From NCBI GenBank assembly GCA_030631415.1, contig DAOVLE010000262.1, positions 1 through 6,581 on the forward strand: 6,581 nt of DNA. Reading direction: 5' to 3'. A program made the position numbers and the translations under genes. Below are positions 1 through 5,889 of the stretch, in pieces. The DNA is from JAAEQG01 sp023133475 (GTDB taxonomy: Bacteria; Planctomycetota; Phycisphaerae; UBA1845). Positions within the stretch are counted from its first letter, which is position 1. Every line of letters starts with the position of its first letter. The notes below the pieces were generated by a model, which saw only the letters and a list, made by a program, of their open reading frames with translations, did no database searches and had not been told where the DNA came from.

Positions 1-17
1 AAACGAATTATGGGCAT
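1..17 (-). CDS. Start of a gene running off the window, possibly the efflux pump permease
   Basis: Reading the minus strand, an ATG at 17-15 opens a frame encoding M-P-I-I-R and then leaves the window. A GGAG ribosome binding site (24-27) lies six bases upstream, which is good spacing and the main support for a real start. The preceding gene on the same strand is a periplasmic efflux adaptor ending at 128, so the two are probably co-transcribed with a 110-base gap filled by a hairpin repeat. Adaptor genes of this class are usually followed by their RND (or ABC) permease, and N-termini of the form M-x-x-I-R-F are common in RND permeases. Only five residues are visible, so the product is inferred from position, not seen. 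Confidence 0.42.
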
Positions 18-33
18 TTACGACTCCATGCTT

Positions 34-127
<94 letters not shown>

Positions 128-133
<6 letters not shown>

Positions 134-1378
134 CGTCATGTTCCCTCTTGCCTCTTCCCTCTTGTTGGTGACCACTACCGGCATTGGGAACATGATTCGC
201 TCGTTGCCCCGGACTATCACCTGGGTGTCGGGTGCTATGTTGCCGGAGGTGATCGCCACCCAATCCTCGATGTCCGCACCAGTGACCACCGGCATGGGCA
301 TGGCCATCGTGCCCTGCTCGGTGTGCATGACGACGCAGACGTGCGGTATCCCACGGCGCACGTCCACCGCATCCTTGGGCACCGCGACCACGGAGGCGTT
401 CGGGCCTGTGGTCACCGTGGCCCATGCCAGCATCCCGCCCTTGAGCTTTCCGTCCGGATTGTCGATCTCGATCTCCACCGGGAAGGCCCTCGCTGATACG
501 TCTGCCTGCGGAATGACGTGCTTGACCAAACCGCTGAACACCTCCTCCAACGCCTCAATCTGCACGTGAGCCTGATCGCCAACTTGCACATATCGAAATG
601 CCTTCTCGGGAGCGTCCACGGTGACAAGCACGCTGGAAAGGTCGATCATCTCCACGATAGGCCCACCCGGTTGCACCCATTGGCCTACTTCCGTCTCGAG
701 CCTTACCACGTATCCGGTGAACGGGGCACGGATCACGGTCTTATCCAGGTCCCGCTGAGCCTGCTTCGCCACGGCAGTCTGCTCCGCCACTGCAAAACGC
801 GCCTGGGCGATCACTTCCACCCGAGGCCCATTGACCCCTTCCTCATGTTGAGCCTGAGCTGACAGCATCCGCTGCTGGGCTGACAGATAGGCTGCTTCGG
901 TCTCGTAGACCTCCTTCTCGTTGACCTGAGTCTGTTGTTGCAACCGCTCGATCCGCTTCTTCTCCGATGCCCACTTGTCGTATTGGGCTTTGGCTTCTTC
1001 GTATGCGGCTTTGAGGTGGGCCAATTCCTCCGCCCGCGTGCCGGCCTCGAGTTCGTCCAGCCTGGCCTGCAACTGCCCCAACCGCGCCCGGGCAGAATCC
1101 AACTGAGCCGACAGCACGTCGGCATTGAGTCTGCAAAGCACTCCGCCCGCTTCGATCAGGTCACCTTCCCGAGCCGGCATCTCCACCGCCAGCCCCGCCA
1201 CTTCCGAACCCACCACACTCCGCACCACCGGCTCAACCGTGCCCACCAATCGCATGGTGGCAGGCAAGGGGCGCATGGCTGCACGCTCGACCACAACCTT
1301 GGATGGGGGCATCTGCCCCACGCAAACAGCCGGGCAGATCGCCGACAAAAGCACACACCAACTCTTGGAATGATCCAT
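128..1378 (-). CDS. Periplasmic adaptor subunit of an efflux system (HlyD/AcrA membrane fusion family)
   Basis: This 416-residue protein would link an inner-membrane pump to an outer-membrane channel in the periplasm. The start at 1378 is chosen for its GGGAGG ribosome binding site ten bases upstream; the frame stays open to 1423 but without a better site. Residues 1-21 form a signal peptide (basic start, hydrophobic W7-V20). Residues about 46-85 form the first lipoyl half (EVAGLAVEMPAREGDLIEAG), 86-212 a long Ala/Gln/Glu-rich helical hairpin typical of the family, and 213-245 the second lipoyl half (IRAPFTGYV, then GQWVQPGGPIVEMIDLS). Beta-barrel and membrane-proximal domains follow. The length is normal for the family. 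The last dozen codons read through an AAGAGG-type heptamer tract, and the TGA lies in a hairpin repeat, so the C-terminus looks repeat-derived. Substrate cannot be told. A sigma-70-like promoter lies upstream at 1441-1469. Confidence 0.93.
143..163 (-). repeat. AAGAGG(G/C) heptamer tract inside the adaptor 3' end
   Basis: On the minus strand three consecutive heptamers AAGAGGG, AAGAGGC, AAGAGGG are translated as part of the adaptor's final residues (around NKREEARGNMTN). Seven bases is not a multiple of three, so each unit is read in a different frame. A related AAGAGGC tract lies after lpdA at 4196-4233. Confidence 0.75.
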
Positions 1379-1388
1379 GAAATCCACG

Positions 1389-1415
1389 CCTCCCGAAACC
1401 ACAGAACCGTTTCGG
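1389..1415 (-). promoter_or_regulatory. Adaptor ribosome binding site with adjoining leader hairpin
   Basis: On the minus strand GGGAGG (1394-1389) lies ten bases before the ATG at 1378 and decides that start. A perfect 7-base inverted repeat, CCGAAAC (1393-1399) and GTTTCGG (1409-1415), forms a hairpin in the predicted 5' leader and overlaps two bases of the binding site. It could partly hide the site; that role is inference. Confidence 0.5.
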
Positions 1416-1440
1416 CTCCACAATCGGACGAATTTTATAT

Positions 1441-1469
1441 ACTATACGCAGAATATTGACAGATGTTAA
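1441..1469 (-). promoter_or_regulatory. Predicted sigma-70-type promoter for the efflux operon
   Basis: On the minus strand TTAACA (1469-1464) and TATAGT (1446-1441) are separated by exactly 17 bases, in a locally A+T-rich stretch that stands out from its G+C-rich surroundings. Transcription would begin near 1434 and leave a leader of about 55 bases before the ATG at 1378. Confidence 0.55.
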
Positions 1470-1503
1470 GGAAAGTGGTGGGGTGGCCCCGAGGTTCAAA
1501 ATC

Positions 1504-1529
1504 CGCAGATTACGCAGATTGCACAGATG
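1504..1529. repeat. Nine-base tandem repeat CGCAGATT(A/G)
   Basis: CGCAGATTA (1504-1512), CGCAGATTG (1513-1521) and a degenerate CACAGATG (1522-1529) stand in tandem between the efflux promoter and comF. The 9-base period keeps frame, so on the minus strand it reads as repeating NLRNLR. I see no gene here. The rest of the divergent gap (1470-1676) holds this tract, a palindromic repeat at 1607-1629, and no promoter I can support for comF. Confidence 0.7.
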
Positions 1530-1606
1530 CAATTACCTGAAAAGGGGTATTCAGTTGTCTCCAGTGCCGTTTTCGGCGAGAGAGTTTCGTGGCGTGCGGG
1601 TCGCGC

Positions 1607-1629
1607 TAGGCCCGGCATTTATGCCGGGT
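1607..1629 (+). repeat. Palindromic dispersed repeat, copy 1 (TAGGCCCGGCATTTATGCC...)
   Basis: A 23-base sequence whose core CCCGGCAT / ATGCCGGG is self-complementary around a short A/T centre. A second copy, inverted and differing at one base of 23, lies at 5712-5734 inside the leader of a prepilin gene. It would form a short hairpin upstream of comF. Confidence 0.75.
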
Positions 1630-1654
1630 GAGAAGGCCGGACAAAGAACCCCCC

Positions 1655-1676
1655 GTAGGGTGGGTGGTGCATTGCA
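1655..1676 (+). repeat. Half-element GTAGGGTGGGT abutting the comF start codon
   Basis: GTAGGGTGGGT (1655-1665) is identical over 11 bases to the left end of the inverted-repeat element at 4236-4292. Here there is no matching right end; the sequence continues as GGTGCATTGCA straight into the comF ATG at 1677. It occupies the place where the comF ribosome binding site should be, and no better Shine-Dalgarno sequence is visible. Confidence 0.5.
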
Positions 1677-2465
1677 ATGTTGATTTGGAATCGTCCCATT
1701 CGGGTCGGGCAGAATCTTGGTGTTCTGGCAGACCTGCTTTTCCCGCCGGTCTGTGTTATCTGCGGGACGCCTGGGATCGATCGCCCCAAACTGCTTTGTG
1801 ACCCGTGCGGGGCTGAGTTGGAAACTCTGTGCGACACCGCCTATTGCCCCACTTGTGCCCGCACCGTTCCCCCCTTTGTGGTGACCGGAGGATGCTGCAA
1901 CCACTGCCGCGACGAGAAGAGGCGAATCAGCGGCGTGGCCCGCATAGGCCCCTACCGCGACCAGTTCCGCCGCTTGCTGCACGCATTCAAGTACCAACGT
2001 CGCTGGACGCTGGCTGCCTACTTGGGGCAGCGCATAGCCGACGAGATGCGGCAGAACCGGTGGTTTGGTTCTATTGAGGCGTTGGTTACCGTTCCACCGT
2101 GGTGGTTCAGGCGTATCCGGCGTGGGGACTATCCGCCTGCCATGCTGGCTCGCCAGGTCGCCCGTCACACGGGTATCCCTCTGATCCCGGCACTCCGCCG
2201 CATCAAGGGCGGCCCTTCGCAAGTCGGCCTGACGGCTCCCCAGAGAGCCAAGAACGTTCGCGGCAAGTTCGCCATGACCCCCGGCGTACGCATCGAAGGG
2301 GCTACGTTGTGCCTGATCGACGACGTCATGACCACCGGGGCAACCATCGAGGAGTGTGCCCGAATCCTGCTCAAAGCCGGCGCCGCCGACGTCTATGCCG
2401 CAGTGACAGCCCACGTGAGCCGAGATGCGCCTTCGCTTATACCTCCTCCCCAATCAGCACCCTAA
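1677..2465 (+). CDS. comF: ComF-family protein (zinc-ribbon plus phosphoribosyltransferase-like domain)
   Basis: This 262-residue cytoplasmic protein has the ComFC layout. An N-terminal LADLLFPPVCVICG segment is followed by four Cys pairs (26/29, 41/44, 57/60, 74/77) that suit zinc binding. A conserved QxGL...R..NVRGKF block follows, and the PRPP-binding motif LIDDVMTTGAT lies at residues 213-223 with the acidic pair D215-D216. The length is typical. Family members are needed for natural transformation in several bacteria (ComFC of Bacillus and Helicobacter), acting on incoming single-stranded DNA; many non-competent species also carry one, so competence cannot be assumed here. The ATG at 1677 is the first in frame and places LLFPP about 20 residues in, as expected, but its ribosome binding site is weak. 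The stop lies inside a 22-base duplication. lpdA follows on the same strand 305 bases on. Confidence 0.9.
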   Translation: MLIWNRPIRVGQNLGVLADLLFPPVCVICGTPGIDRPKLLCDPCGAELETLCDTAYCPTCARTVPPFVVTGGCCNHCRDEKRRISGVARIGPYRDQFRRLLHAFKYQRRWTLAAYLGQRIADEMRQNRWFGSIEALVTVPPWWFRRIRRGDYPPAMLARQVARHTGIPLIPALRRIKGGPSQVGLTAPQRAKNVRGKFAMTPGVRIEGATLCLIDDVMTTGATIEECARILLKAGAADVYAAVTAHVSRDAPSLIPPPQSAP

Positions 2466-2491
2466 TCAATCACAATCGGCACCCTAATCAG
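2451..2491 (+). repeat. 22-base tandem duplication across the comF stop
   Basis: A 19-base core occurs at 2451-2469 and 2473-2491 (17 of 19 identical, period 22), sharing GCACCCTAATCA. The comF stop TAA (2463-2465) is in the first unit. The second unit would be non-coding. Confidence 0.7.
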
Positions 2492-2492
2492 T

Positions 2493-2560
2493 ACCGCGAC
2501 CGTGAGGGAGCGGTTGGGTGGCCCATGGCTTTAGCCGTGGGGGACGCGAATCGTGTCAGA
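2493..2560 (+). repeat. Dispersed repeat ACCGCGACCGTGAGGGAGCG, copy 1
   Basis: This 68-base sequence matches 2633-2700 at 66 of 68 positions, exactly 140 bases downstream. Its translation reads RDREGAVGWPMALAVGDANRVR, a phrase I associate with spurious ORFs in planctomycete-like genomes. It is non-coding here. Confidence 0.9.
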
Positions 2561-2573
2561 GCGTGTTTGAAAA

Positions 2574-2605
2574 GCTGTCAGGTTGCTCAAGCTCGACCCG
2601 ACAGC
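2574..2605 (+). repeat. Inverted repeat GCTGTC / GACAGC after comF
   Basis: GCTGTC (2574-2579) and GACAGC (2600-2605) pair perfectly, with a further GGT/ACC pairing after one mismatch, giving about nine base pairs around a 12-base loop. There is no following T run, so a simple intrinsic terminator is not supported. It lies in the 72-base spacer between the two direct copies of the larger repeat. Confidence 0.35.
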
Positions 2606-2632
2606 ACCGAGAGTATATCATGCCCCTCCTGA

Positions 2633-2700
2633 ACCGCGACCGTGAGGGAGCGGTTGGGTGGCCCATGGCTTTAGCGGTGGGGGACGCGAATCGCGTCAGA
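2633..2700 (+). repeat. Dispersed repeat, copy 2
   Basis: Second direct copy of the 68-base repeat (2 differences from copy 1). Its distal part is the left arm of the large hairpin at 2652-2741. Confidence 0.9.
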
Positions 2701-2741
2701 CATTCGCGTCCCCCACCGCTAAAGCGATGGGGCACCCAACC
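2652..2741 (+). repeat. Large hairpin from head-to-head repeat copies, upstream of lpdA
   Basis: The arms 2652-2691 and 2702-2741 are complementary at 38 of 40 positions, with two G-G mismatches and a 10-base loop (2692-2701). The right arm is an inverted third copy of the repeat. It ends 29 bases before the lpdA ATG, so it lies in the lpdA leader if transcription starts upstream. It could block read-through from comF, protect mRNA, or be a neutral remnant of transposition. No T run follows it. Confidence 0.9.
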
Positions 2742-2770
2742 AACGTGAATGTTTGAAGGTGGTATTGCTC

Positions 2771-4189
2771 ATGAGCACAGACAGGTTGAGTCGGCAGGCA
2801 GAGGTCGTTGTCATCGGCGGAGGCCCAGGCGGATACGTAGCTGCCATTCGTGCTGCCGACCTGGGTAAAAAAGTGGTGCTGATCGAAGAGCGGGACCGGT
2901 TGGGCGGGGTTTGCCTGCTGGAAGGCTGCATTCCCTCCAAGACCCTCATTCATGCGGTCGAGGTGGCTGACGCCGCCAGACACGCCAAGAAAATGGGCCT
3001 GAGTTTCGCCGACCTGCAAATCGATCCGGAGGTGCTGCGCGGTTGGAAGGAACAGGTGGTCGATGATCTGACCAAGGGCATCGCCGGGCTGTTGAAACGC
3101 CGCGGCGTGGAAGTGCTGAAAGCCAGAGCGCGCTTCAAGGACAATGCCACGCTACTCCTGGAAGGCTGCGATATCGCCGAACTCGGTTTCGACGATTGTA
3201 TCATTGCCACCGGCTCGCGGGTCAAGGACCTGCCGGGCGTTTCCGGTGAGGGAGTATGGACTTCGACCGAAGCCTTGCGCATGTCGGAGGTCCCCAGCCG
3301 CCTGCTGGTGGTCGGAGGCGGATACATCGGCATGGAGCTGGGGATGGTCTATGCGGGTTTGGGCTCGGAGGTCACCGTGGTCGAGTTCATGCCCTCGATC
3401 CTCATTACAGCCGACAAGGACATGGTCAGCGTGGTGGCAAGGAGTTGCCGGAAGAAGTTCGCGGGCATCCTGCTCGATTCCAAGGTGGTCGAGTTGAAGA
3501 AAACTCCGGGCGGTTTTGCGGTTGCCATCGAGAAGAACGGCAAGACCACCCGGCACGAGTTTGATCGTGTACTGGTGGCGGTTGGGCGTCAGCCCAATAC
3601 CGACAATCTCGGGCTGGAGAGCACCGCGATCAAACCCAACGCTCAAGGTCTCATCGAAACCGACGACCAGTGCCGCACGGTTGAGCCCAACATCTTCGCC
3701 ATCGGCGACGCGACCCCGGGCATTGCCCTGGCCCACAAAGCCAGCCGCGAGGGCAAGGTGGCAGCGGAGGTCATCGCCGGGTGTCAGGTGGCCTTTGGCA
3801 ACGCGATTGTGCCGGCGGTGGTGTTCACCGATCCCGAGATCGCCTGGACTGGGCTGAACGAGTTGCAGGCCAAAGAAGAGGGCATCGAATACACTGTGGG
3901 CAAGTTTCCCTTGGCGGCTCTGGGGCGTGCCCGTGCTATTGGGCGAACCGAAGGGTTTGCCAAGGTTCTGTGCGACCCGAGTTCAGGTGCGTTGTTGGGC
4001 GTCGGCATGGTTGGCCCGCACGCCTCGGAGTTGATTGCCGGGCCGACGTTGGCGTTGGAGTTGGGCGCCACGCTGGAGAACCTGATGAATACGATTCATC
4101 CGCACCCCACGCTATCGGAGTCGATCATGGAGGCTGCCGAAGCGGCAGCGGGCTCCGCCGTGCACCTCAACCCCCCGAGGAAACGGTGA
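2771..4189 (+). CDS. lpdA: Dihydrolipoamide dehydrogenase (E3 of 2-oxoacid dehydrogenase and glycine cleavage complexes)
   Basis: This cytoplasmic FAD enzyme reoxidises dihydrolipoyl groups with NAD+. From the ATG at 2771 it is 472 residues, normal for the family. The FAD-binding GGGPGG is at 16-21. The redox-active disulfide is C48-C53 in GGVCLLEGCIPSK. The NAD-binding GGGYIGMELG is about residues 183-192, the second FAD motif is FAIGDATPG, and the dimer-domain signature is VVFTDPEIAWTGL. The catalytic pair H445 and E450 sit in HPHPTLSE. No N-terminal lipoyl domain is present. AAGGTGG (2756-2762) lies eight bases before this ATG, so it is preferred over the in-frame TTG at 2753. No E1, E2 or GcvH gene is visible, so the enzyme is probably shared by complexes encoded elsewhere. 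A 40-bp hairpin precedes it and a repeat cluster follows. Confidence 0.96.
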   Translation: MSTDRLSRQAEVVVIGGGPGGYVAAIRAADLGKKVVLIEERDRLGGVCLLEGCIPSKTLIHAVEVADAARHAKKMGLSFADLQIDPEVLRGWKEQVVDDLTKGIAGLLKRRGVEVLKARARFKDNATLLLEGCDIAELGFDDCIIATGSRVKDLPGVSGEGVWTSTEALRMSEVPSRLLVVGGGYIGMELGMVYAGLGSEVTVVEFMPSILITADKDMVSVVARSCRKKFAGILLDSKVVELKKTPGGFAVAIEKNGKTTRHEFDRVLVAVGRQPNTDNLGLESTAIKPNAQGLIETDDQCRTVEPNIFAIGDATPGIALAHKASREGKVAAEVIAGCQVAFGNAIVPAVVFTDPEIAWTGLNELQAKEEGIEYTVGKFPLAALGRARAIGRTEGFAKVLCDPSSGALLGVGMVGPHASELIAGPTLALELGATLENLMNTIHPHPTLSESIMEAAEAAAGSAVHLNPPRKR

Positions 4190-4195
4190 GATTGG

Positions 4196-4233
4196 AGAGG
4201 CAGAAGGCAAGAGGCAACAAGGCAACAAGGCAG
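4196..4233 (+). repeat. AAGAGGC / AACAAGGC tandem tract after lpdA
   Basis: The units are AGAGGC, AGAAGGC, AAGAGGC, then AACAAGGC twice. The periods are 7 and 8 bases. It begins six bases after the lpdA stop and is related to the tract at 143-163 (opposite strand). Confidence 0.65.
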
Positions 4234-4235
4234 AT

Positions 4236-4292
4236 GTAGGGTGGGTTCCACCCGCTGCGCAATGCGACAAAGGCGGGTAAAACCCGCCCTAC
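4236..4292. repeat. 57-base inverted-repeat element (GTAGGGTGGGT...)
   Basis: The ends 4236-4255 and 4273-4292 are complementary at 17 of 20 positions, around a 17-base centre. Each end is itself partly self-complementary (GTGGG..CCCAC style). It lies between the convergent ends of lpdA and the prepilin operon and could terminate either transcript by structure, though no T run follows. Its left end recurs before comF (1655-1665). Confidence 0.75.
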
Positions 4293-4296
4293 AACC

Positions 4297-4310
4297 GGAC
4301 TTTGGACTTT
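4297..4310. repeat. GGACTTT heptamer, two units
   Basis: GGACTTT GGACTTT stands in tandem right after the inverted-repeat element. Only two units are present, so alone it would be weak; it is listed because neighbouring tracts share the 7-base period. Confidence 0.5.
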
Positions 4311-4327
4311 CATGACCACACCGGCGT

Positions 4328-4363
4328 GTTTAGCGGCGACAATCCGTAGCGTTTAGCGGCGAC
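4328..4363. repeat. Direct repeat GTTTAGCGGCGAC, two copies
   Basis: GTTTAGCGGCGAC occurs at 4328-4340 and 4351-4363, a 23-base period. The second copy continues as CCGAAGGGGAGCG, which resembles the GACCGTGAGGGAGCG part of the repeats at 2493 and 2633. Confidence 0.7.
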
Positions 4364-4379
4364 CCGAAGGGGAGCGCGG

Positions 4380-4466
4380 AAAATGGAGAATGCGAAATGA
4401 GGTGCGTGCATATCTCCCGACCTACGATTCGCGTTTTTCTCCATTCTCCATTCTCCATTCTCAATT
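4380..4466 (-). repeat. Heptamer inverted-repeat element, copy B
   Basis: The left arm 4380-4402 reads AAAATGG, AGAATGC, GAAATGA, GG. The right arm 4441-4461 is CCATTCT three times, followed by CAATT. An 11-base core AATGGAGAATG (4382-4392) pairs perfectly with either of two right-arm registers. It shares with copy A the inner edge AAATGAGG and the outer edge AATTGA, in the same orientation relative to the upstream gene, and again provides that gene's stop codon. The middle differs from copy A. Confidence 0.82.
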
Positions 4467-5180
4467 GCCGTTGAGGGGGTTGTGCCTGACCGACGCGGCA
4501 CCGATCACTGTCTCCGACAGGTCACCCACCTGGATGGTCAGGCGGTAGCCCGCCAGGGTGACGACTGCCGGGTCGGTGTGGTCCAAATCAAAACCAATCG
4601 CCATCACCTCCGATCCCCACAGCGTCGGCACAAAGGAGCCCGCAGTCTTGGCGGCGGCAGTGGCACTCTGAAAGAAACCGGGGGGATTCCCGGAAAGTTG
4701 GTAAGAAACATCCGCCGCGTCGATTTGGGCTTGGGTCCAATTGCCCGGGAACTTGTAGCGGCTCAGCTTGTCGTTGCTTGAATCCCGTTCGATCAGACGG
4801 ATTTCCGACAAGTCCGGGGCGTCGGAGGTTCCGTTGGTGTTGATATCGCCTGCCCATAGCACCAGGTAGTCAGCCCCAGCCTCCAAAATCGCCCGCGAGC
4901 TACGGATTGCCGAACCAATCCGAGCATCGAGGACCTTGCCTTTGACCACCGCCGCACGCAGGTCGCGTTGGCTGGAGGTGCCATACGAGACCGCCACCAG
5001 CATGGCTGCCACCACCGCGGATATGATCCCGGCAATCGCCAAAGCCAGCAAAAGTTCCACCAGGGTGAACGCCCGTCTACCCCTCTTGGGGCTGCCGAAA
5101 AACCCTGTAGCGCAGGCTTCCAGCCTGCACAGTAGCCGATAAGCCGCGTTTTTATTGGCCGAATCCATGGTCCCGAGCAT
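4461..5180 (-). CDS. Prepilin-like protein, PilW/GspJ type minor (pseudo)pilin
   Basis: This 239-residue protein has a type IV prepilin N-terminus: a basic leader ending SPKRGRRA, cleavage expected after A37, then FTLVE with the conserved Glu at mature position 5 (E42). A hydrophobic helix of about 22 residues follows. It would be inserted in the inner membrane and assembled into a type IV pilus or type II secretion pseudopilus. The rest is a soluble domain with a calcium-loop-like stretch DINTNGTSDAPD (112-123). PilW/GspJ is judged from size and from following a PilV/GspI-like gene; a precise role is not seen. The ATG at 5180 follows GAGGGG by 11 bases; an ATG four codons later is possible. 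The 37-residue leader is unusually long and part of it is a translated palindromic repeat. The stop lies in repeat copy B. Confidence 0.82.
   Translation of the reverse strand: MLGTMDSANKNAAYRLLCRLEACATGFFGSPKRGRRAFTLVELLLALAIAGIISAVVAAMLVAVSYGTSSQRDLRAAVVKGKVLDARIGSAIRSSRAILEAGADYLVLWAGDINTNGTSDAPDLSEIRLIERDSSNDKLSRYKFPGNWTQAQIDAADVSYQLSGNPPGFFQSATAAAKTAGSFVPTLWGSEVMAIGFDLDHTDPAVVTLAGYRLTIQVGDLSETVIGAASVRHNPLNGN
5112..5128 (-). repeat. GGCTGGAAGCC palindrome inside a prepilin leader
   Basis: On the minus strand GCAGGCTGGAAGCCTGC forms a 7-base-pair stem with a 3-base loop; outer CTGT/ACAG (5105-5108, 5129-5132) could extend it. It is translated as leader residues around C18-A24. The core recurs at 5948-5964 with changed flanks that keep the stem. 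Confidence 0.75.
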
Positions 5181-5198
5181 TAGATCGACAACCCCTCT

Positions 5199-5780
5199 TT
5201 ACGGAGGCGGTTGGGCTCTGAAACGGGTCAATGTCCATGTCGCCCCTGCCGTATCCTGAACCACTACCGTCACGGTGAGCCCGGGCAACGGATCGCCGAA
5301 CCCGCTCACGTTGATCCCACTGCCTCCATTAGCCGGCGTCACCGTCACCGCCCGCGAAAACCCCTGAAAGGGCGTGCCGTATGGCGTGCCGCCTGCATCG
5401 CTCAAGGCCCCCGGCGACTCGTTGAAACCGTTGAAATCCTCGAGATTGTCGAAGTTGCTCCGCCCGACTTCTCCGCCCGTGCCGTCCGGATCGGCATAGG
5501 GCAGCCGCAGCACCTCATCCATCAGTGCCTCAGCCAATTGCACACCACGGGAACGGTGCAGTGCGGCTACGGTCTGCATCTGTCCAGCCACAACCGCCTG
5601 AGTCACCGCCACCACCGCGACGGCCAATATCACCGATGCCAGCAGACACTCGACCAGGGTGAGGGCCCGAAACCGCCGCGGGTCATATGTTGAAAGGGCG
5701 AAGCCTCGCTTACCCGGCATAAATGTCGGGCCTAACGTGGAGAAGCATGATCCTCTGTTCTGAAAAAAGGCCTTTTTCAT
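5199..5780 (-). CDS. Prepilin-like protein, PilV/GspI type minor (pseudo)pilin
   Basis: This 193-residue protein has a prepilin N-terminus: RRFRA then LTLVE, cleavage expected after A39, with Glu5 of the mature form at E44. The helix CLLASVILAVAVVAVTQAVVAG follows, then HRSRGVQLAEALMDEVLRLPYADPDG, a pattern frequent in PilV/GspI-like minor pilins. It is the first gene of a two-gene unit; the PilW/GspJ-like gene starts 18 bases after its TAA. No major pilin, peptidase or ATPase gene is nearby. The ATG at 5780 is taken as the start, with a weak GGAA upstream; an internal ATG at 5720 would leave a 19-residue leader and is a real alternative. Residues about 16-24 come from a dispersed palindromic repeat. 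No clear promoter was found. Confidence 0.82.
   Translation of the reverse strand: MKKAFFQNRGSCFSTLGPTFMPGKRGFALSTYDPRRFRALTLVECLLASVILAVAVVAVTQAVVAGQMQTVAALHRSRGVQLAEALMDEVLRLPYADPDGTGGEVGRSNFDNLEDFNGFNESPGALSDAGGTPYGTPFQGFSRAVTVTPANGGSGINVSGFGDPLPGLTVTVVVQDTAGATWTLTRFRAQPPP
5712..5734 (-). repeat. Palindromic dispersed repeat, copy 2, inside a prepilin leader
   Basis: Inverted copy of the repeat at 1607-1629, 22 of 23 bases identical. On the minus strand it is read as LGPTFMPG in the leader of the PilV/GspI-like gene, and it contains the alternative ATG start at 5720. Confidence 0.75.
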
Positions 5781-5889
5781 CGTTTCCAGATGCAGCCAAA
5801 GGCGGCATGACGACTACCGTGAAAAACCTCACGCTCACCATATGCCCGAAAAAGACACACAACTTATGTCGGCGGAATATGCTCGAGGG

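Noticed and set aside
1456..1461. TTGACA on the plus strand as a -35 box for comF
   Set aside because: No -10-like hexamer occurs 15-19 bases downstream; the sequence there is G-rich.
1551..2453. 300-residue minus-strand ORF opposite comF
   Set aside because: It is antisense to a clear ComF protein over most of its length, and its composition is that of a mirror frame in G+C-rich DNA.
2451..2741. CRISPR array
   Set aside because: Two direct copies plus one inverted copy with unequal spacing, no short regular repeats or spacers, and no cas gene.
2518..2748. Short plus-strand ORFs containing RDREGAVGWP
   Set aside because: They are translations of the dispersed repeat, with no ribosome binding site or conserved domain.
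2753..2770. TTG at 2753 as the lpdA start
   Set aside because: It would add six residues before the usual N-terminus and has no ribosome binding site; the ATG at 2771 has AAGGTGG eight bases upstream.
3152..3736. 194-residue minus-strand ORF opposite lpdA
   Set aside because: It lies wholly inside lpdA, whose FAD, NAD and catalytic motifs are all intact on the other strand.
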